A stretch of DNA of 64,000 nt from JADKAV01 sp041393775 (GTDB lineage: Bacteria > Actinomycetota > Actinomycetes > S36-B12 > UBA10799): contig JAWKJM010000005.1 in the NCBI GenBank assembly GCA_041393775.1, forward strand, positions 186,001 through 250,000, written 5' to 3'. Each line of letters begins with the position of its first letter. Positions within the stretch are counted from its first letter, which is position 1. The notes beneath the pieces are model-generated. The model saw only the letters and a program-made list of their open reading frames with translations. It ran no database searches and had not been told where the DNA came from. A program made the translations under genes and the position numbers. Below, in pieces: positions 52,819-62,031 of this stretch.

Positions 52819-53901
52819 ATGACGCAGGACAACAAGAGCACCACCCCGCAGCGGGACAAGGCGCTGGAGCAGGCGCTGGCTCAGATCGACAAGCAATTCG
52901 GCAAGGGCTCCGTGATGCGCCTCGGTGACGAAGGGCGGGTCCCGATCGAAGTGATCCCCACCGGGGCGATCACGCTGGACCTGGCACTGGGGATCGGCGG
53001 GCTCCCGCGCGGACGGGTCATCGAGATCTATGGTCCGGAGTCCAGCGGTAAGACGACCGTGGCCCTGCACGCCATCGCGAATGCCCAGAAGGCAGGCGGG
53101 ATCGCCGCGTTCATCGACGCCGAGCACGCACTCGACCCGGAGTACGCTGCCAAACTCGGAGTGGACATCGATGCTCTGCTGGTGAGTCAGCCGGACACCG
53201 GCGAGCAGGCGCTGGAGATCGCGGACATGCTCGTGCGGTCCAGTGCGATCGACATCATCGTGATCGACTCGGTGGCAGCCCTGGTGCCACGCGCGGAGAT
53301 CGAGGGCGAGATGGGCGACAGTCACGTGGGCCTGCAGGCGCGACTCATGAGTCAGGCTCTGCGCAAGATGACCGGAGCCCTCAAAGGTACGGGCACGACA
53401 GCCGTCTTCATCAACCAGTTGCGCGAGAAGATCGGTGTGATGTTCGGATCCCCGGAGACGACGACGGGTGGCCGTGCGCTGAAGTTCTACTCCTCGGTGC
53501 GATTGGACGTGCGCAGGATCGAGACCCTCAAGGACGGTACCGATCCGGTCGGCAACCGCACTCGGGTCAAAGTCGTCAAGAACAAGGTCGCACCACCGTT
53601 CAAGCAGGCCGAGTTCGACATCTTGTACGGCATTGGGATCTCCCGAGAGGGCGGTTTGATCGACGTCGGCGTCGAACACGGTCTGGTACGCAAGTCGGGC
53701 GCTTGGTACACCTACGAGGGCGACCAGTTGGGGCAGGGCAAGGAGAACGCTCGCGCGTTCCTCATCGACAACCCTGATCTGGCCGACGAGTTGGAGAAGC
53801 GGCTCAAAGAGAAGCTCGGCATCGGTGCGCGGCTGGATATGCCCGCTGACGAGACGGTCGACCTGACAGCCGTTGCTGAGCCCGGGCCGCTCGATCTGTG
53901 A
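52819..53901 (+). CDS. recA: Recombinase RecA
   Basis: RecA is the DNA strand-exchange protein and co-protease for LexA. The 360-residue product has Walker A GPESSGKTT (near 73-81), IDAEHALDP, Walker B IIVIDSVAALVP and the DNA-binding loop 1 and 2 segments (EGEMGDSHVGLQAR, NQLREKIGVMFGSPETTTGG). No intein is present. The leader of about 90 nt carries the SOS box. The stop overlaps recX. Confidence 0.97.
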   Translation: MTQDNKSTTPQRDKALEQALAQIDKQFGKGSVMRLGDEGRVPIEVIPTGAITLDLALGIGGLPRGRVIEIYGPESSGKTTVALHAIANAQKAGGIAAFIDAEHALDPEYAAKLGVDIDALLVSQPDTGEQALEIADMLVRSSAIDIIVIDSVAALVPRAEIEGEMGDSHVGLQARLMSQALRKMTGALKGTGTTAVFINQLREKIGVMFGSPETTTGGRALKFYSSVRLDVRRIETLKDGTDPVGNRTRVKVVKNKVAPPFKQAEFDILYGIGISREGGLIDVGVEHGLVRKSGAWYTYEGDQLGQGKENARAFLIDNPDLADELEKRLKEKLGIGARLDMPADETVDLTAVAEPGPLDL

Positions 53902-54404
53902 GTCTGGCGGACGAGCAGCAGTCCGATCCTCGTGAGGTCGGGCGGCTGATCGCGCTGCGACAGTTGGAGGTTAAGCCACGCACCGAACGGGAGTTGCACG
54001 CAACCCTGTGCAGTCGGGGAATTCCCGACGACGTGGCCGACGCCATCGTGGCGCGGTTCGTCGAGGTCGGCCTGCTGGACGACCTCGCCTACGCGAGGCT
54101 GTGGGTGGAGTCTAGGGTGAGGTCGCGCGGGCTAGGGGTCGCCGCGCTGCGGCGTGAACTGCGGACGCACAAGGTGCCGGAGCCGATCATCGACGAGGTT
54201 CTTTCGGACATCGATGCCCAGGACTGCCTGACAGCTGCTGTGGACCACGTCCGGGGGCGGGTGGCTCGGTGCGCCCTGCCGTTGTCGGTCAAGGACGAGC
54301 GGCGACTCATCGCCTTCTTGATGCGCCGTGGTCATGACTACGACACTGCGCACCGTGCACTCGGGGTGGCTGTGGACGAGGTCTCTGACGCCGCATCTCC
54401 CTGA
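53898..54404 (+). CDS. recX: RecA regulator RecX
   Basis: RecX binds and restrains RecA filaments. The 168-residue all-helical product shows three RecX repeats, with LRQLEVKPRTERELHATL, FVEVGLLDDLAYARLWVESR, GVAALRRELRTHKV and the last FLMRRGHDYDTAHRAL. GTG 53898 overlaps the recA stop (GTGA), so the two share the SOS promoter. Confidence 0.93.
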   Translation: MSLADEQQSDPREVGRLIALRQLEVKPRTERELHATLCSRGIPDDVADAIVARFVEVGLLDDLAYARLWVESRVRSRGLGVAALRRELRTHKVPEPIIDEVLSDIDAQDCLTAAVDHVRGRVARCALPLSVKDERRLIAFLMRRGHDYDTAHRALGVAVDEVSDAASP

Positions 54405-54435
54405 GGCCGGGGGCTGAACGTAGGCTTGGAGCATC

Positions 54436-55863
54436 ATGTCTCGAACCTATGAAGTCCGCACGTTCGGCTGCCAGATGAACGTCCACGACTCCGAGCGGCT
54501 CGCAGGACTGCTCGAGCAGGCGGGGTACCGCGCGGCCGATGGGGACGAGGCCCCGGACCTGATCGTGTTCAACACGTGCGCCGTGCGGGAGAACGCCGAC
54601 AACCGTCTGTATGGAAACCTGGGTCACTTGCGGCCGATGAAGACGGCGAATCCGGGCCTGCAGATCGCCGTGGGCGGGTGTCTGGCGCAGAAGGACCGAT
54701 CGACGATCGTGGAGAAGGCACCTTGGGTCGACGTGGTCTTCGGCACCCACAACATCGGATCCCTTCCCGATCTGCTGGACCGAGCGCGGGTTCGCAACGA
54801 GGCCCAAGTGGAGATCCTCGAGCAACTCGACGGTTTCCCATCGAACCTGCCGACCCGGCGGGAGTCGGCTTTCAGCGGCTGGGTCGCCATCAGCGTCGGA
54901 TGTAACAACACCTGCACGTTCTGCATCGTGCCGTCACTGCGCGGAAAGGAGGAGGACCGGTCACCGGAGGACATCCTGGCCGAGGTGAGGTCACTGGTCG
55001 CCGACGGCGTGGTTGAGATCACGTTGCTGGGCCAGAACGTCAACGCCTACCGGTACGGCGGGCGGCACGGGTTCGCCGAGTTGCTGCGTGCATGTGGGCA
55101 GATCGAGGGCCTTCGCCGGGTGCGGTTCACCAGTCCCCATCCGCGCGACTTCACCGACGACGTGATCGACGCGATGGCCGCGACTCCCAATGTGATGCCG
55201 CAACTGCACATGCCGCTGCAGTCGGGCAGCGATGATGTTCTGCGCCGGATGCGGCGCAGTTACCGGGCCGCGCGATACCTGGGGATCCTCGACCGGGTCC
55301 GCGTCGCCATGCCTGACGCCGCAATCACCACCGACATCATCGTCGGATTTCCCGGCGAGACAGAACAGGACTTCCAGGCGACCCTCGAGGTGGTCGAGCG
55401 GTCCAGGTTCGCTGGTGCCTTCACCTTCCAGTACTCACCGCGGCCGGGGACGCCCGCGGCCGACTATCGGGATCAAGTGCCGCAGCAGGTGGTCCAGGAA
55501 CGCTATGAGCGGCTCGTGCAACTCGTCGACGCGATCGCCTGGGAAGAGAACCGCTTGCTGGTGGGCCACGACGTCGAGGTGCTTGTCTCAGTGGGCGAGG
55601 GCAGGAAGGATCAGGCCACCCACCGCAGGACCGGTCGTGCTGCGGACGGCCGACTGGTGCACTTCCTGGACGCCGGGGACGTCGCCCGTCCCGGTGACCT
55701 GGTGACCACGACCATCACGTACGCGGCGCCCCACCACTTGGTCGCGGATGCCAGGATCCTCGCGGTCGAGCGGACTGCTGGCGCAGATGCCCACGCCGCA
55801 GCACAGGCCGAGCCCGAGCGGGTCGGGGTCATGCTGGGAGTGCCCACCGTCCGGTCCACCTAG
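54436..55863 (+). CDS. miaB: tRNA-2-methylthio-N6-isopentenyladenosine synthase MiaB
   Basis: MiaB methylthiolates i6A37 of tRNAs after MiaA. The 475-residue product has the MTTase domain (TFGCQMN, FNTCAVRENA, GGCLAQ), the radical-SAM cysteines C156, C160, C163 (CNNTCTFCIVP) and a C-terminal TRAM domain (about 375-440). TAGGCT at 54421-54426 may be its -10, 9 nt before ATG 54436. Its 3' end overlaps the convergent next gene by 35 bp. Its substrate enzyme miaA lies about 1 kb downstream. Confidence 0.96.
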   Translation: MSRTYEVRTFGCQMNVHDSERLAGLLEQAGYRAADGDEAPDLIVFNTCAVRENADNRLYGNLGHLRPMKTANPGLQIAVGGCLAQKDRSTIVEKAPWVDVVFGTHNIGSLPDLLDRARVRNEAQVEILEQLDGFPSNLPTRRESAFSGWVAISVGCNNTCTFCIVPSLRGKEEDRSPEDILAEVRSLVADGVVEITLLGQNVNAYRYGGRHGFAELLRACGQIEGLRRVRFTSPHPRDFTDDVIDAMAATPNVMPQLHMPLQSGSDDVLRRMRRSYRAARYLGILDRVRVAMPDAAITTDIIVGFPGETEQDFQATLEVVERSRFAGAFTFQYSPRPGTPAADYRDQVPQQVVQERYERLVQLVDAIAWEENRLLVGHDVEVLVSVGEGRKDQATHRRTGRAADGRLVHFLDAGDVARPGDLVTTTITYAAPHHLVADARILAVERTAGADAHAAAQAEPERVGVMLGVPTVRST

Positions 55864-56476
55864 CCACGAAGTACAAGACGCCGTATGGGTCCTCCTGGGC
55901 ATCCAATTCGGCTGAGGTCACATCGGCAAGTGAACGTCCCAGCAGCACCCACGCCGGCGCCCCGGCCGCGCCAACCGCTTGGGCGAGGGCGAGGTCGAGT
56001 TCTGCGAGAGCCCGGGCGTCTGCGGTCCTGATGGCCGTCACCACGGATCGGTCGAAGGCCTGAGCCTGCGGATGGTGGTGTAGCGGCGCCTTCTCAGTGC
56101 GTGCTGCGCTGGCGTCACCCATGACCAACAGTGCGTCGAATCTGCACAGTGCCCCCGGTCGACTGTCGACGCCCACGACGTCGGCGGTCCGTCCGCCGAG
56201 CAGCCAGCGAGCGATGCCTTCTGCCAGCCCTACGGGCGGGCCAACTCCAACCTTGGTCCCGAATGAGTCCAGCGACCAGCCGCCGGGACTCGGCGGCGGC
56301 GTATCCGTGGGGACGAGCACTCCGATCGACGTGGCGTTCCGACAGGCCCACTCGACTGCCGCGCGGGCCGACGAGCGCAATGCTTCCAACTCGGGGGCGG
56401 CGCCGTTCGCGATCTCCGGCACCAGCATCGGCGGAATCGGCAGGAACGCGACGCGGACGTCGCGCGCGGTGGTCAG
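55829..56476 (-). CDS. Class III extradiol dioxygenase-like conserved protein, possible CTG start
   Basis: This conserved actinobacterial protein lies between miaB and miaA; function is unknown and no catalytic set is confirmed. The family opening (V-A-F-L-P-I-P-P-M-L-V-P-E) begins before the first ATG (56428). No ATG, GTG or TTG lies upstream in frame, but a CTG at 56476 overlaps the stop of the preceding gene as CTGA, the same geometry as the ATGA/GTGA joints elsewhere. From CTG the product is 215 residues (MTTARDVRVAFLPIPPM...), from ATG 199. Later blocks include LLVMGDASAARTEKAPLHHH and DPYGVLYFVARW. Confidence 0.7.
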   Translation of the reverse strand: MTTARDVRVAFLPIPPMLVPEIANGAAPELEALRSSARAAVEWACRNATSIGVLVPTDTPPPSPGGWSLDSFGTKVGVGPPVGLAEGIARWLLGGRTADVVGVDSRPGALCRFDALLVMGDASAARTEKAPLHHHPQAQAFDRSVVTAIRTADARALAELDLALAQAVGAAGAPAWVLLGRSLADVTSAELDAQEDPYGVLYFVARWTGRWALPA

Positions 56477-56772
56477 CTGTCCGCCGGCTTCTTGGTCACC
56501 GCATCCTTGACGAGGTTGGTCGCCTCTGTGGCCTTCTGCGTGACCGTGCTGCCAGTGGCTGCAACTTTGCTCACCGCGCCCGAGACCGCCTCGTCGACCA
56601 AAGCGGTCATTGCCGATGCCTTCCCGCCAGTCTTCTCGTCGATGGTGTTCGTCACCTTGTCGACCGCATCAGCCACCTTGTCGCCCTGCTCGTCGGCCAG
56701 GCCCTCCACCGTGGTACGGGCCTTGTCCAGCAGGTCGTCAGCAGTCTTCTTCATGTCGTCGAATGTGCCCAC
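56473..56772 (-). CDS. MT0933-type antitoxin-like small protein
   Basis: The 99-residue, Lys/Asp/Ala-rich helical product has the LLDKARTT...DKVADAVDKVTNTIDEKTGGK pattern of the MT0933-like antitoxin family. The antitoxin label comes from mycobacterial annotation; no toxin gene is adjacent, so the role is unproven. A stress or DNA-binding protein is equally possible. GTG 56772 has AGGGAG 6 nt upstream. It diverges from miaA and appears coupled to the next minus-strand gene. Confidence 0.65.
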   Translation of the reverse strand: MGTFDDMKKTADDLLDKARTTVEGLADEQGDKVADAVDKVTNTIDEKTGGKASAMTALVDEAVSGAVSKVAATGSTVTQKATEATNLVKDAVTKKPADS

Positions 56773-56832
56773 ATCAACTCCCTGTCCGGACCAGCGATTT
56801 AGTGATTCAAGAATAGGGACGACAATCTAAGG

Positions 56833-57753
56833 GTGTCGAACGCACAGACAACGGACGCCGGCGAGCAGGTCGTGGCTGTGCTGGTCGGCCCGACGGCCGC
56901 GGGGAAGTCGGCTCTGGCGCTCGAGGCCGCGCAGCGTTCCGGCATGGAGATCGTCAACGCTGATGCCTTCTGCCTGTATCGGCGGATGGACATCGGTACC
57001 GCCAAACCGACACCAGAGGACCGCGCACGGGTGCCACACCATGTGATCGACACCCATGATGTGTCCGACGCGGTCGATGTCGCCTGGTACCAGCAGGCGG
57101 CCCGAGCGGCGGTTGTGGAGATCTGGCAGCGAGGCCGGACACCTCTGCTGACCGGCGGCTCGGGGCTATACGTGCACGGGGTTCTGGACGACCTTCAGTT
57201 CCCGGGTACGGACGCGGATGTGCGCAGCAGGTTGGAGGCGGAGTTGGAGCAGCTGGGTCCGGCCGAATTGCACAGACGCCTCGAATCCGTCGACCCCGCG
57301 GCCGCATCACACATCTTGGCCACCAACGGGCGTCGCATCGTCAGGGCTCTGGAGGTCAACGAGATCACGGGCCGGTCGTTCGTCGCGGTACTCGGTGACG
57401 TGCAGCCATGGTGCCGATCGGTACGGATCGGTTGGGATCCCGGCGTGGATGAGGTGGACCGGGCGATCGAGTCGCGGGTCGATGCGATGTGGGACGCCGG
57501 ATTGGTCGACGAGGTGCTCGCGATCCGGCCGGAACTGGAGGCCAGCAGGACGGCGTCCCGGGCGGTGGGATATCGCCAGATTCTCGATGTCCTTGCCGCC
57601 GATCAGGATCCGGTCCTCGCCAAGGAGCCGACGGTGGCGGCCACCCGTCGCCTTGCTCGCAAGCAACGGGCCTGGTTTCGGCGAGACCCGAAGTTGCGCT
57701 GGGCGCAAAGTCCCTCGCAGGTCCACGAGATCCTTGGCAGGCTAGAGGCATGA
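56833..57753 (+). CDS. miaA: tRNA dimethylallyltransferase MiaA
   Basis: MiaA isopentenylates A37 of tRNAs reading UNN codons. The 306-residue product has the P-loop GPTAAGKS (19-26), DAFCLYRRMDIGTAKP, GGSGLYVHGV and the RxxRKQRAWFRRD-like end (ATRRLARKQRAWFRRD). GTG 56833 lies 6 nt after GACAAT (56821-56826), a leaderless arrangement. The stop overlaps dapF (ATGA). Confidence 0.95.
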   Translation: MSNAQTTDAGEQVVAVLVGPTAAGKSALALEAAQRSGMEIVNADAFCLYRRMDIGTAKPTPEDRARVPHHVIDTHDVSDAVDVAWYQQAARAAVVEIWQRGRTPLLTGGSGLYVHGVLDDLQFPGTDADVRSRLEAELEQLGPAELHRRLESVDPAAASHILATNGRRIVRALEVNEITGRSFVAVLGDVQPWCRSVRIGWDPGVDEVDRAIESRVDAMWDAGLVDEVLAIRPELEASRTASRAVGYRQILDVLAADQDPVLAKEPTVAATRRLARKQRAWFRRDPKLRWAQSPSQVHEILGRLEA

Positions 57754-58577
57754 CCACCGATCGGTTGGCCTTCACGAAGGGGCATGGAACGGGCAACGAT
57801 TTCGTGCTCATAGCGGATCCAGAAGGAATGCTGACGGTGACCCCCGAGGCGGTCCGGGCGATATGCGATCGGCGGTTCGGCATTGGAGGCGATGGTCTGA
57901 TCAGGGTGGTTGCTGAGACCGGGCGGGACGTGTGGTTCATGGACTACCACAACGCCGACGGGTCGATCGGCGAGATGTGCGGCAACGGAGCACGGGTCTT
58001 CGCGGCCTTTCTGCGCGAACAGGCACTCGTGGGCTCAGAAGTCTTCACGATCGCGACCAGAGGAGGCGATCGGCAGGTGACGATGAGCGGTGACGCGATC
58101 AGTGTTGACATGGGCCGGCCCCGCAACGACCCGGCCGGCGTCACGGTGCGCAGCGGGGGCCATGGCTGGCCGGGTGAGGCGGTGTTCATGCCCAACCCGC
58201 ACGCGGTGGTGTTCGTCGACGACCTCGGCGCGCCAGGTGGGCTGGCAGAGCCGCCCGACGTGCAGTCCTCGGCATTCCCGGACGGCGTGAATGTGGAGTT
58301 CGTCGTCGTGCACCGACCCGGTGAACATGTGGCCATGCGGGTCCACGAGCGCGGAGTCGGTGAGACGCAATCCTGCGGGACCGGGATCTGTGCCGTGGCG
58401 GACAGATCCTTCGAGGCGGCCGGGGTCACGGGACCGGCCACGATCCGGGTCGATGTTCCCGGCGGCAGCCTCACGGTCGAGCGGACCCCGCGGGGGAGTC
58501 TGGTGCTCACAGGACCCGCCGAACTGGTCGCGGACGGATTCCTGTCGACAGCACTGTCGGAGATGTTGTATGCCTGA
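57750..58577 (+). CDS. dapF: Diaminopimelate epimerase DapF
   Basis: DapF converts LL-DAP to meso-DAP, the substrate of MurE. I start it at ATG 57750, overlapping miaA. The 275-residue product has both active-site cysteines, C77 (EMCGNGAR) and C209 (SCGTGICA), and the GTGNDFVL start motif. Its last 8 bp overlap hflX. Confidence 0.95.
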   Translation: MTTDRLAFTKGHGTGNDFVLIADPEGMLTVTPEAVRAICDRRFGIGGDGLIRVVAETGRDVWFMDYHNADGSIGEMCGNGARVFAAFLREQALVGSEVFTIATRGGDRQVTMSGDAISVDMGRPRNDPAGVTVRSGGHGWPGEAVFMPNPHAVVFVDDLGAPGGLAEPPDVQSSAFPDGVNVEFVVVHRPGEHVAMRVHERGVGETQSCGTGICAVADRSFEAAGVTGPATIRVDVPGGSLTVERTPRGSLVLTGPAELVADGFLSTALSEMLYA

Positions 58578-59943
58578 CGGTGATCTGCGCATCGAGGAGC
58601 AACTCGCCGACCGGGAGGCACTTCGCCGCATCCCGGGGCTGTCGACAGAGCTCGAGGACATCAGCGAGGTCGAGTACCGCCAGGTTCGTCTCGAGCGCGT
58701 CGTGCTCGTGGGCGTGTGGACCCAGGGCACAGCACTGGAGGCCGAGCGGTCGATGCAGGAACTGGCCCGGTTGGCGCAGACCGCCGGGTCGGTCGTTCTG
58801 GAGGGCGTGGCGCAGCGCCGACCGGTTCCTGACCCCGCAACCTATGTCGGCTCGGGCAAGGCGCGGGAGCTCGCCGACATCGTGCGGGCAACCGGTGCCG
58901 ATACCGTCATCTGCGACGGGGAACTGACACCAGGTCAACTGCGCAAATTGGAAGCAGTCGTGGGAGTCAAGGTCGTCGACCGGACGTGGCTGATCCTGGA
59001 CATCTTCGCCCAGCACGCCCGCAGCAAGGAGGGCAAGGCGCAGGTCGCACTTGCGCAGATGGAGTACATGCTCCCCCGTTTGCGCGGTTGGGGAGAAGCG
59101 CTGAGTCAACAGGGTGCCGGGATCGGGACCCGTGGTCCGGGCGAGACGAAGATCGAGACGGATCGCCGCCGCATCCGCGCACAGATGACGCGACTGCGCC
59201 GGCAGCTGCGGGGACTCGAGCGGGTCCGATCGTCGAAGGCGGCACGGCGACGCGACTCCGACGAGCCGGCGGTCGTGTTGGCCGGCTACACCAACGCGGG
59301 CAAGTCCAGCCTTCTCAATCGCCTCACCGGTGCCGGCCTGCTGGTCGACGACGCCTTGTTCGCGACACTGGATCCCACGGTGCGACGGGGCAGGACCCCC
59401 TCGGGCCGGCACTTCACGGTCACCGACACGGTCGGATTCGTCCGGCACCTCCCGCACGAGTTGGTCGAGGCCTTCAAGTCGACCTTGGAGGAAGTCGCTG
59501 CCGGAGACCTGCTCATCATCGTGCTCGACGGGACCGACCCCGACCCGATCGGACAGCTCCAGGCCGTACGCGAGGCCATGACCGACACACGCGATGCGCA
59601 CGGCGCCGAGATGGTGGTGGTGAACAAGGCCGACATCGCTGATCCGGACACGCTGGCTCTGATCCGGCGCGATCTGCCACGGTCGTTGGAGGTCTCGGCC
59701 CGGACCGGTGCTGGACTCGACCAACTCCTGACCCGGCTCGACGTCGAACTGCCCGATCCCCGGGTGGTTGTCGATGCGGTTGTTCCTTTCGACCGCGGGG
59801 ACCTGGTGTCACGGGTCTACGAGGTCGGCACACATGTGAAGGTCGAGCACCTGGAAGCAGGTACCTGGGTGCAGGCCAGGGTGCCTGCTGAACTCGGAGC
59901 CGCAATCGGCGCCGCGACGCAGTCACCGGATTCGACTGACTAG
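58570..59943 (+). CDS. hflX: Ribosome-associated GTPase HflX
   Basis: HflX splits stalled or stressed ribosomes. I start it at ATG 58570, overlapping dapF by 8 bp. The 457-residue product has an N-terminal nucleotide-binding domain (SGKARELADIV), the glycine-rich SQQGAGIGTRGPGETKIE linker, G1 GYTNAGKSS (239-247), G3 DTVGFVRHLPHELVEAFKST (in part) and G4 NKAD. The miaA-dapF-hflX order is standard in actinobacteria. Confidence 0.95.
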   Translation: MPDGDLRIEEQLADREALRRIPGLSTELEDISEVEYRQVRLERVVLVGVWTQGTALEAERSMQELARLAQTAGSVVLEGVAQRRPVPDPATYVGSGKARELADIVRATGADTVICDGELTPGQLRKLEAVVGVKVVDRTWLILDIFAQHARSKEGKAQVALAQMEYMLPRLRGWGEALSQQGAGIGTRGPGETKIETDRRRIRAQMTRLRRQLRGLERVRSSKAARRRDSDEPAVVLAGYTNAGKSSLLNRLTGAGLLVDDALFATLDPTVRRGRTPSGRHFTVTDTVGFVRHLPHELVEAFKSTLEEVAAGDLLIIVLDGTDPDPIGQLQAVREAMTDTRDAHGAEMVVVNKADIADPDTLALIRRDLPRSLEVSARTGAGLDQLLTRLDVELPDPRVVVDAVVPFDRGDLVSRVYEVGTHVKVEHLEAGTWVQARVPAELGAAIGAATQSPDSTD

Positions 59944-60104
59944 CGGTACCTGCTGACGTGGGCGGAGGTTGAACATCAACTCTGTGAACAACAGGACACG
60001 GGATTGTCGCACCACCAACCGCAGATACCGCGCAGCGAGTAGGCAATAGACACAACCCGGGCTGGGTTCGACCACCTCCCCGAGAAGCCTGCCAGAATCG
60101 ACGG

Positions 60105-62012
60105 GTGACACCCACCACCCGCAATTTGCTGGACACAGTTGTCGCCGACCTCTCAGGATCGCAGCGCCCGGGTCAGCACCAGATGGTCGAACTGGTGGGT
60201 GACGCCTTGGAGAAGCATTCGACGGTGTTGATCCAAGCAGGTACCGGAACCGGAAAATCGGTGGGGTACTTGGTTCCCGCGGTCGCGCATTGCGCGCAGT
60301 CGGATCAGGCCACCTCCCGGGTCGTGGTGGCGACGGCGACTCTGGCATTGCAGCACCAGTTGGTCGAAAGGGATCTACCGCGAACCCTGGCAGCGCTGTC
60401 TGACGATCTGCCACGGGAGGTGCGGTTCGCCACGCTGAAGGGCCGCAGCAACTACCTATGCCTGGCTCGCGTGGACGGTGGTCAGGATGCTGATCAGGAG
60501 ACCCTGGACCGCACCGTCCTGGAGGAGCAGGCCGCCCGCGTCACTGACTGGTCACGCGCGACCACTTCAGGTGACAGGGACGAACTCGAGGACATCTCCG
60601 GACTGGTGTGGTCGGCATACTCGGTCAATTCCCAGGAGTGCGCACGAGGATCCGGCTGCCCGTTCGTCGAGGACTGCTGGGCGGAGAAGGCGATCGCGCG
60701 AGCCCGCGCCGCGGACATCGTGGTCACCAATCACACCCTGCTGGCACTCAACGCAGTGCAGGAAGGGATCATCGGCGATCACGAGGCGGTCATCGTCGAT
60801 GAGGCCCACTCCCTGCCGACGGCCTTGCAGCGGGCAGCCACCAACGAGTTGTCCATTGAGGCGATCAACCGTGCCGCGCGGCGGGTCAAGGCGACCGGAA
60901 GCAGCGACGAGGCCGAGCGGATGCAAGATGCGGCAGACGCCTTCGAATCCGCGCTGCTGGTCTGGGACGCTCCGGAGGGGCGCCGCCTTGCCGAACTCCC
61001 CGAGAGCGTCTCCCAGGTGCTGTCGACCATCCGGGAGGCGTGCGGGATCGCGGCCGCAGCGATCCGTCGCCACACTGACGCCGAGCCGAACGCCCGACAG
61101 CGCGCATTGGCAGGGGTCGATGAGGTGCACACCGCGGCCGGAGAGTTGCTGTCGCTGGATCAGGACCGGGTGATGTGGCGCAGGCGGGACAGGCTGGTCG
61201 TGCTACCCCTGGACGTCTCTCAGGTGGTCCGCGACCAGATCATCGGCGACCGGGCGGCCGTCTTCACATCGGCGACGCTGCAGGTCGGCGGGTCGTTCAA
61301 CACCGTGGCCGAACAACTCGGTCTGCGCGCCGGCGAATGGATCGGTGAGGATGTCGGCAGCCCCTTCGCATATTCCGCTCAGGGGATCCTCTTCGTGCCG
61401 GACCGGCTGGCCCCACCCGGGCCGGACTGGCCGACTCCCGAGGCGCTGGACGTCGCCGGCGATCTCGTGGCGGCTGCCGGGGGCAGGGCACTGGTTCTGA
61501 TGGCGTCCTGGAACGGTGTGGCCGCTATGGAGGCCGCTCTGACCGACTTGGTCCCCGGCCCCCTGCTGGTCCAGCGCAGGGGAGAGCCGACGGGGCCCGT
61601 GATCCGGGCGTTCGCGAGGCAGGACGACAGTGTGCTCGTCGGGACTCTCGGCCTGTGGCAGGGCGTGGACGTCCCAGGCTCAGCGTGCACGCTGGTGATC
61701 ATCGACAAGTTGCCGTTCCCGCCGCCGAGCGATCCCGTCGTCAGCGCACGTCAGTCGGCAATCGACGCCCGTGGCGGCTCCGGATGGATGCAGGTGTCGC
61801 TTCCACAGGCCGCTGTGACTCTGGCTCAGGGTGCGGGCAGGCTCATCCGCACGGACTCGGATCGGGGAGTGGTCGCGATTTTGGACAGCCGACTGGCCAA
61901 CCGTCGCTATGGCACGTATCTGCGGCGCAGTCTGCCGCCGTTCAGCTTCATGACAGACACAGCCAAGGTGTGCGAAGCGCTGCGACGACTGGACGCGGGC
62001 TACCGGGACTAG
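60105..62012 (+). CDS. dinG: ATP-dependent helicase DinG-like (iron-sulfur, XPD family)
   Basis: This is a 5'-3' iron-sulfur helicase related to DinG/YoaA. The 635-residue product has Walker A AGTGTGKS (45-52), the DEAH box VDEAHS, four cysteines for a cluster (one in NYLCLARV and three in ECARGSGCPFVEDC) and the late motif QGAGRLIRTDSDRG. GTG 60105 lies 6 nt after CAGAAT (60093-60098). I see no SOS box. It converges on lexA with 19 bp between the stops. Confidence 0.92.
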   Translation: MTPTTRNLLDTVVADLSGSQRPGQHQMVELVGDALEKHSTVLIQAGTGTGKSVGYLVPAVAHCAQSDQATSRVVVATATLALQHQLVERDLPRTLAALSDDLPREVRFATLKGRSNYLCLARVDGGQDADQETLDRTVLEEQAARVTDWSRATTSGDRDELEDISGLVWSAYSVNSQECARGSGCPFVEDCWAEKAIARARAADIVVTNHTLLALNAVQEGIIGDHEAVIVDEAHSLPTALQRAATNELSIEAINRAARRVKATGSSDEAERMQDAADAFESALLVWDAPEGRRLAELPESVSQVLSTIREACGIAAAAIRRHTDAEPNARQRALAGVDEVHTAAGELLSLDQDRVMWRRRDRLVVLPLDVSQVVRDQIIGDRAAVFTSATLQVGGSFNTVAEQLGLRAGEWIGEDVGSPFAYSAQGILFVPDRLAPPGPDWPTPEALDVAGDLVAAAGGRALVLMASWNGVAAMEAALTDLVPGPLLVQRRGEPTGPVIRAFARQDDSVLVGTLGLWQGVDVPGSACTLVIIDKLPFPPPSDPVVSARQSAIDARGGSGWMQVSLPQAAVTLAQGAGRLIRTDSDRGVVAILDSRLANRRYGTYLRRSLPPFSFMTDTAKVCEALRRLDAGYRD

Positions 62013-62031
62013 ATGTGACGTCCGCAGACAA

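Noticed and set aside
59944..60104. A tRNA or small RNA between hflX and dinG
   Set aside because: A short AACCC/GGGTT match is present, but no cloverleaf or conserved T-loop can be drawn.
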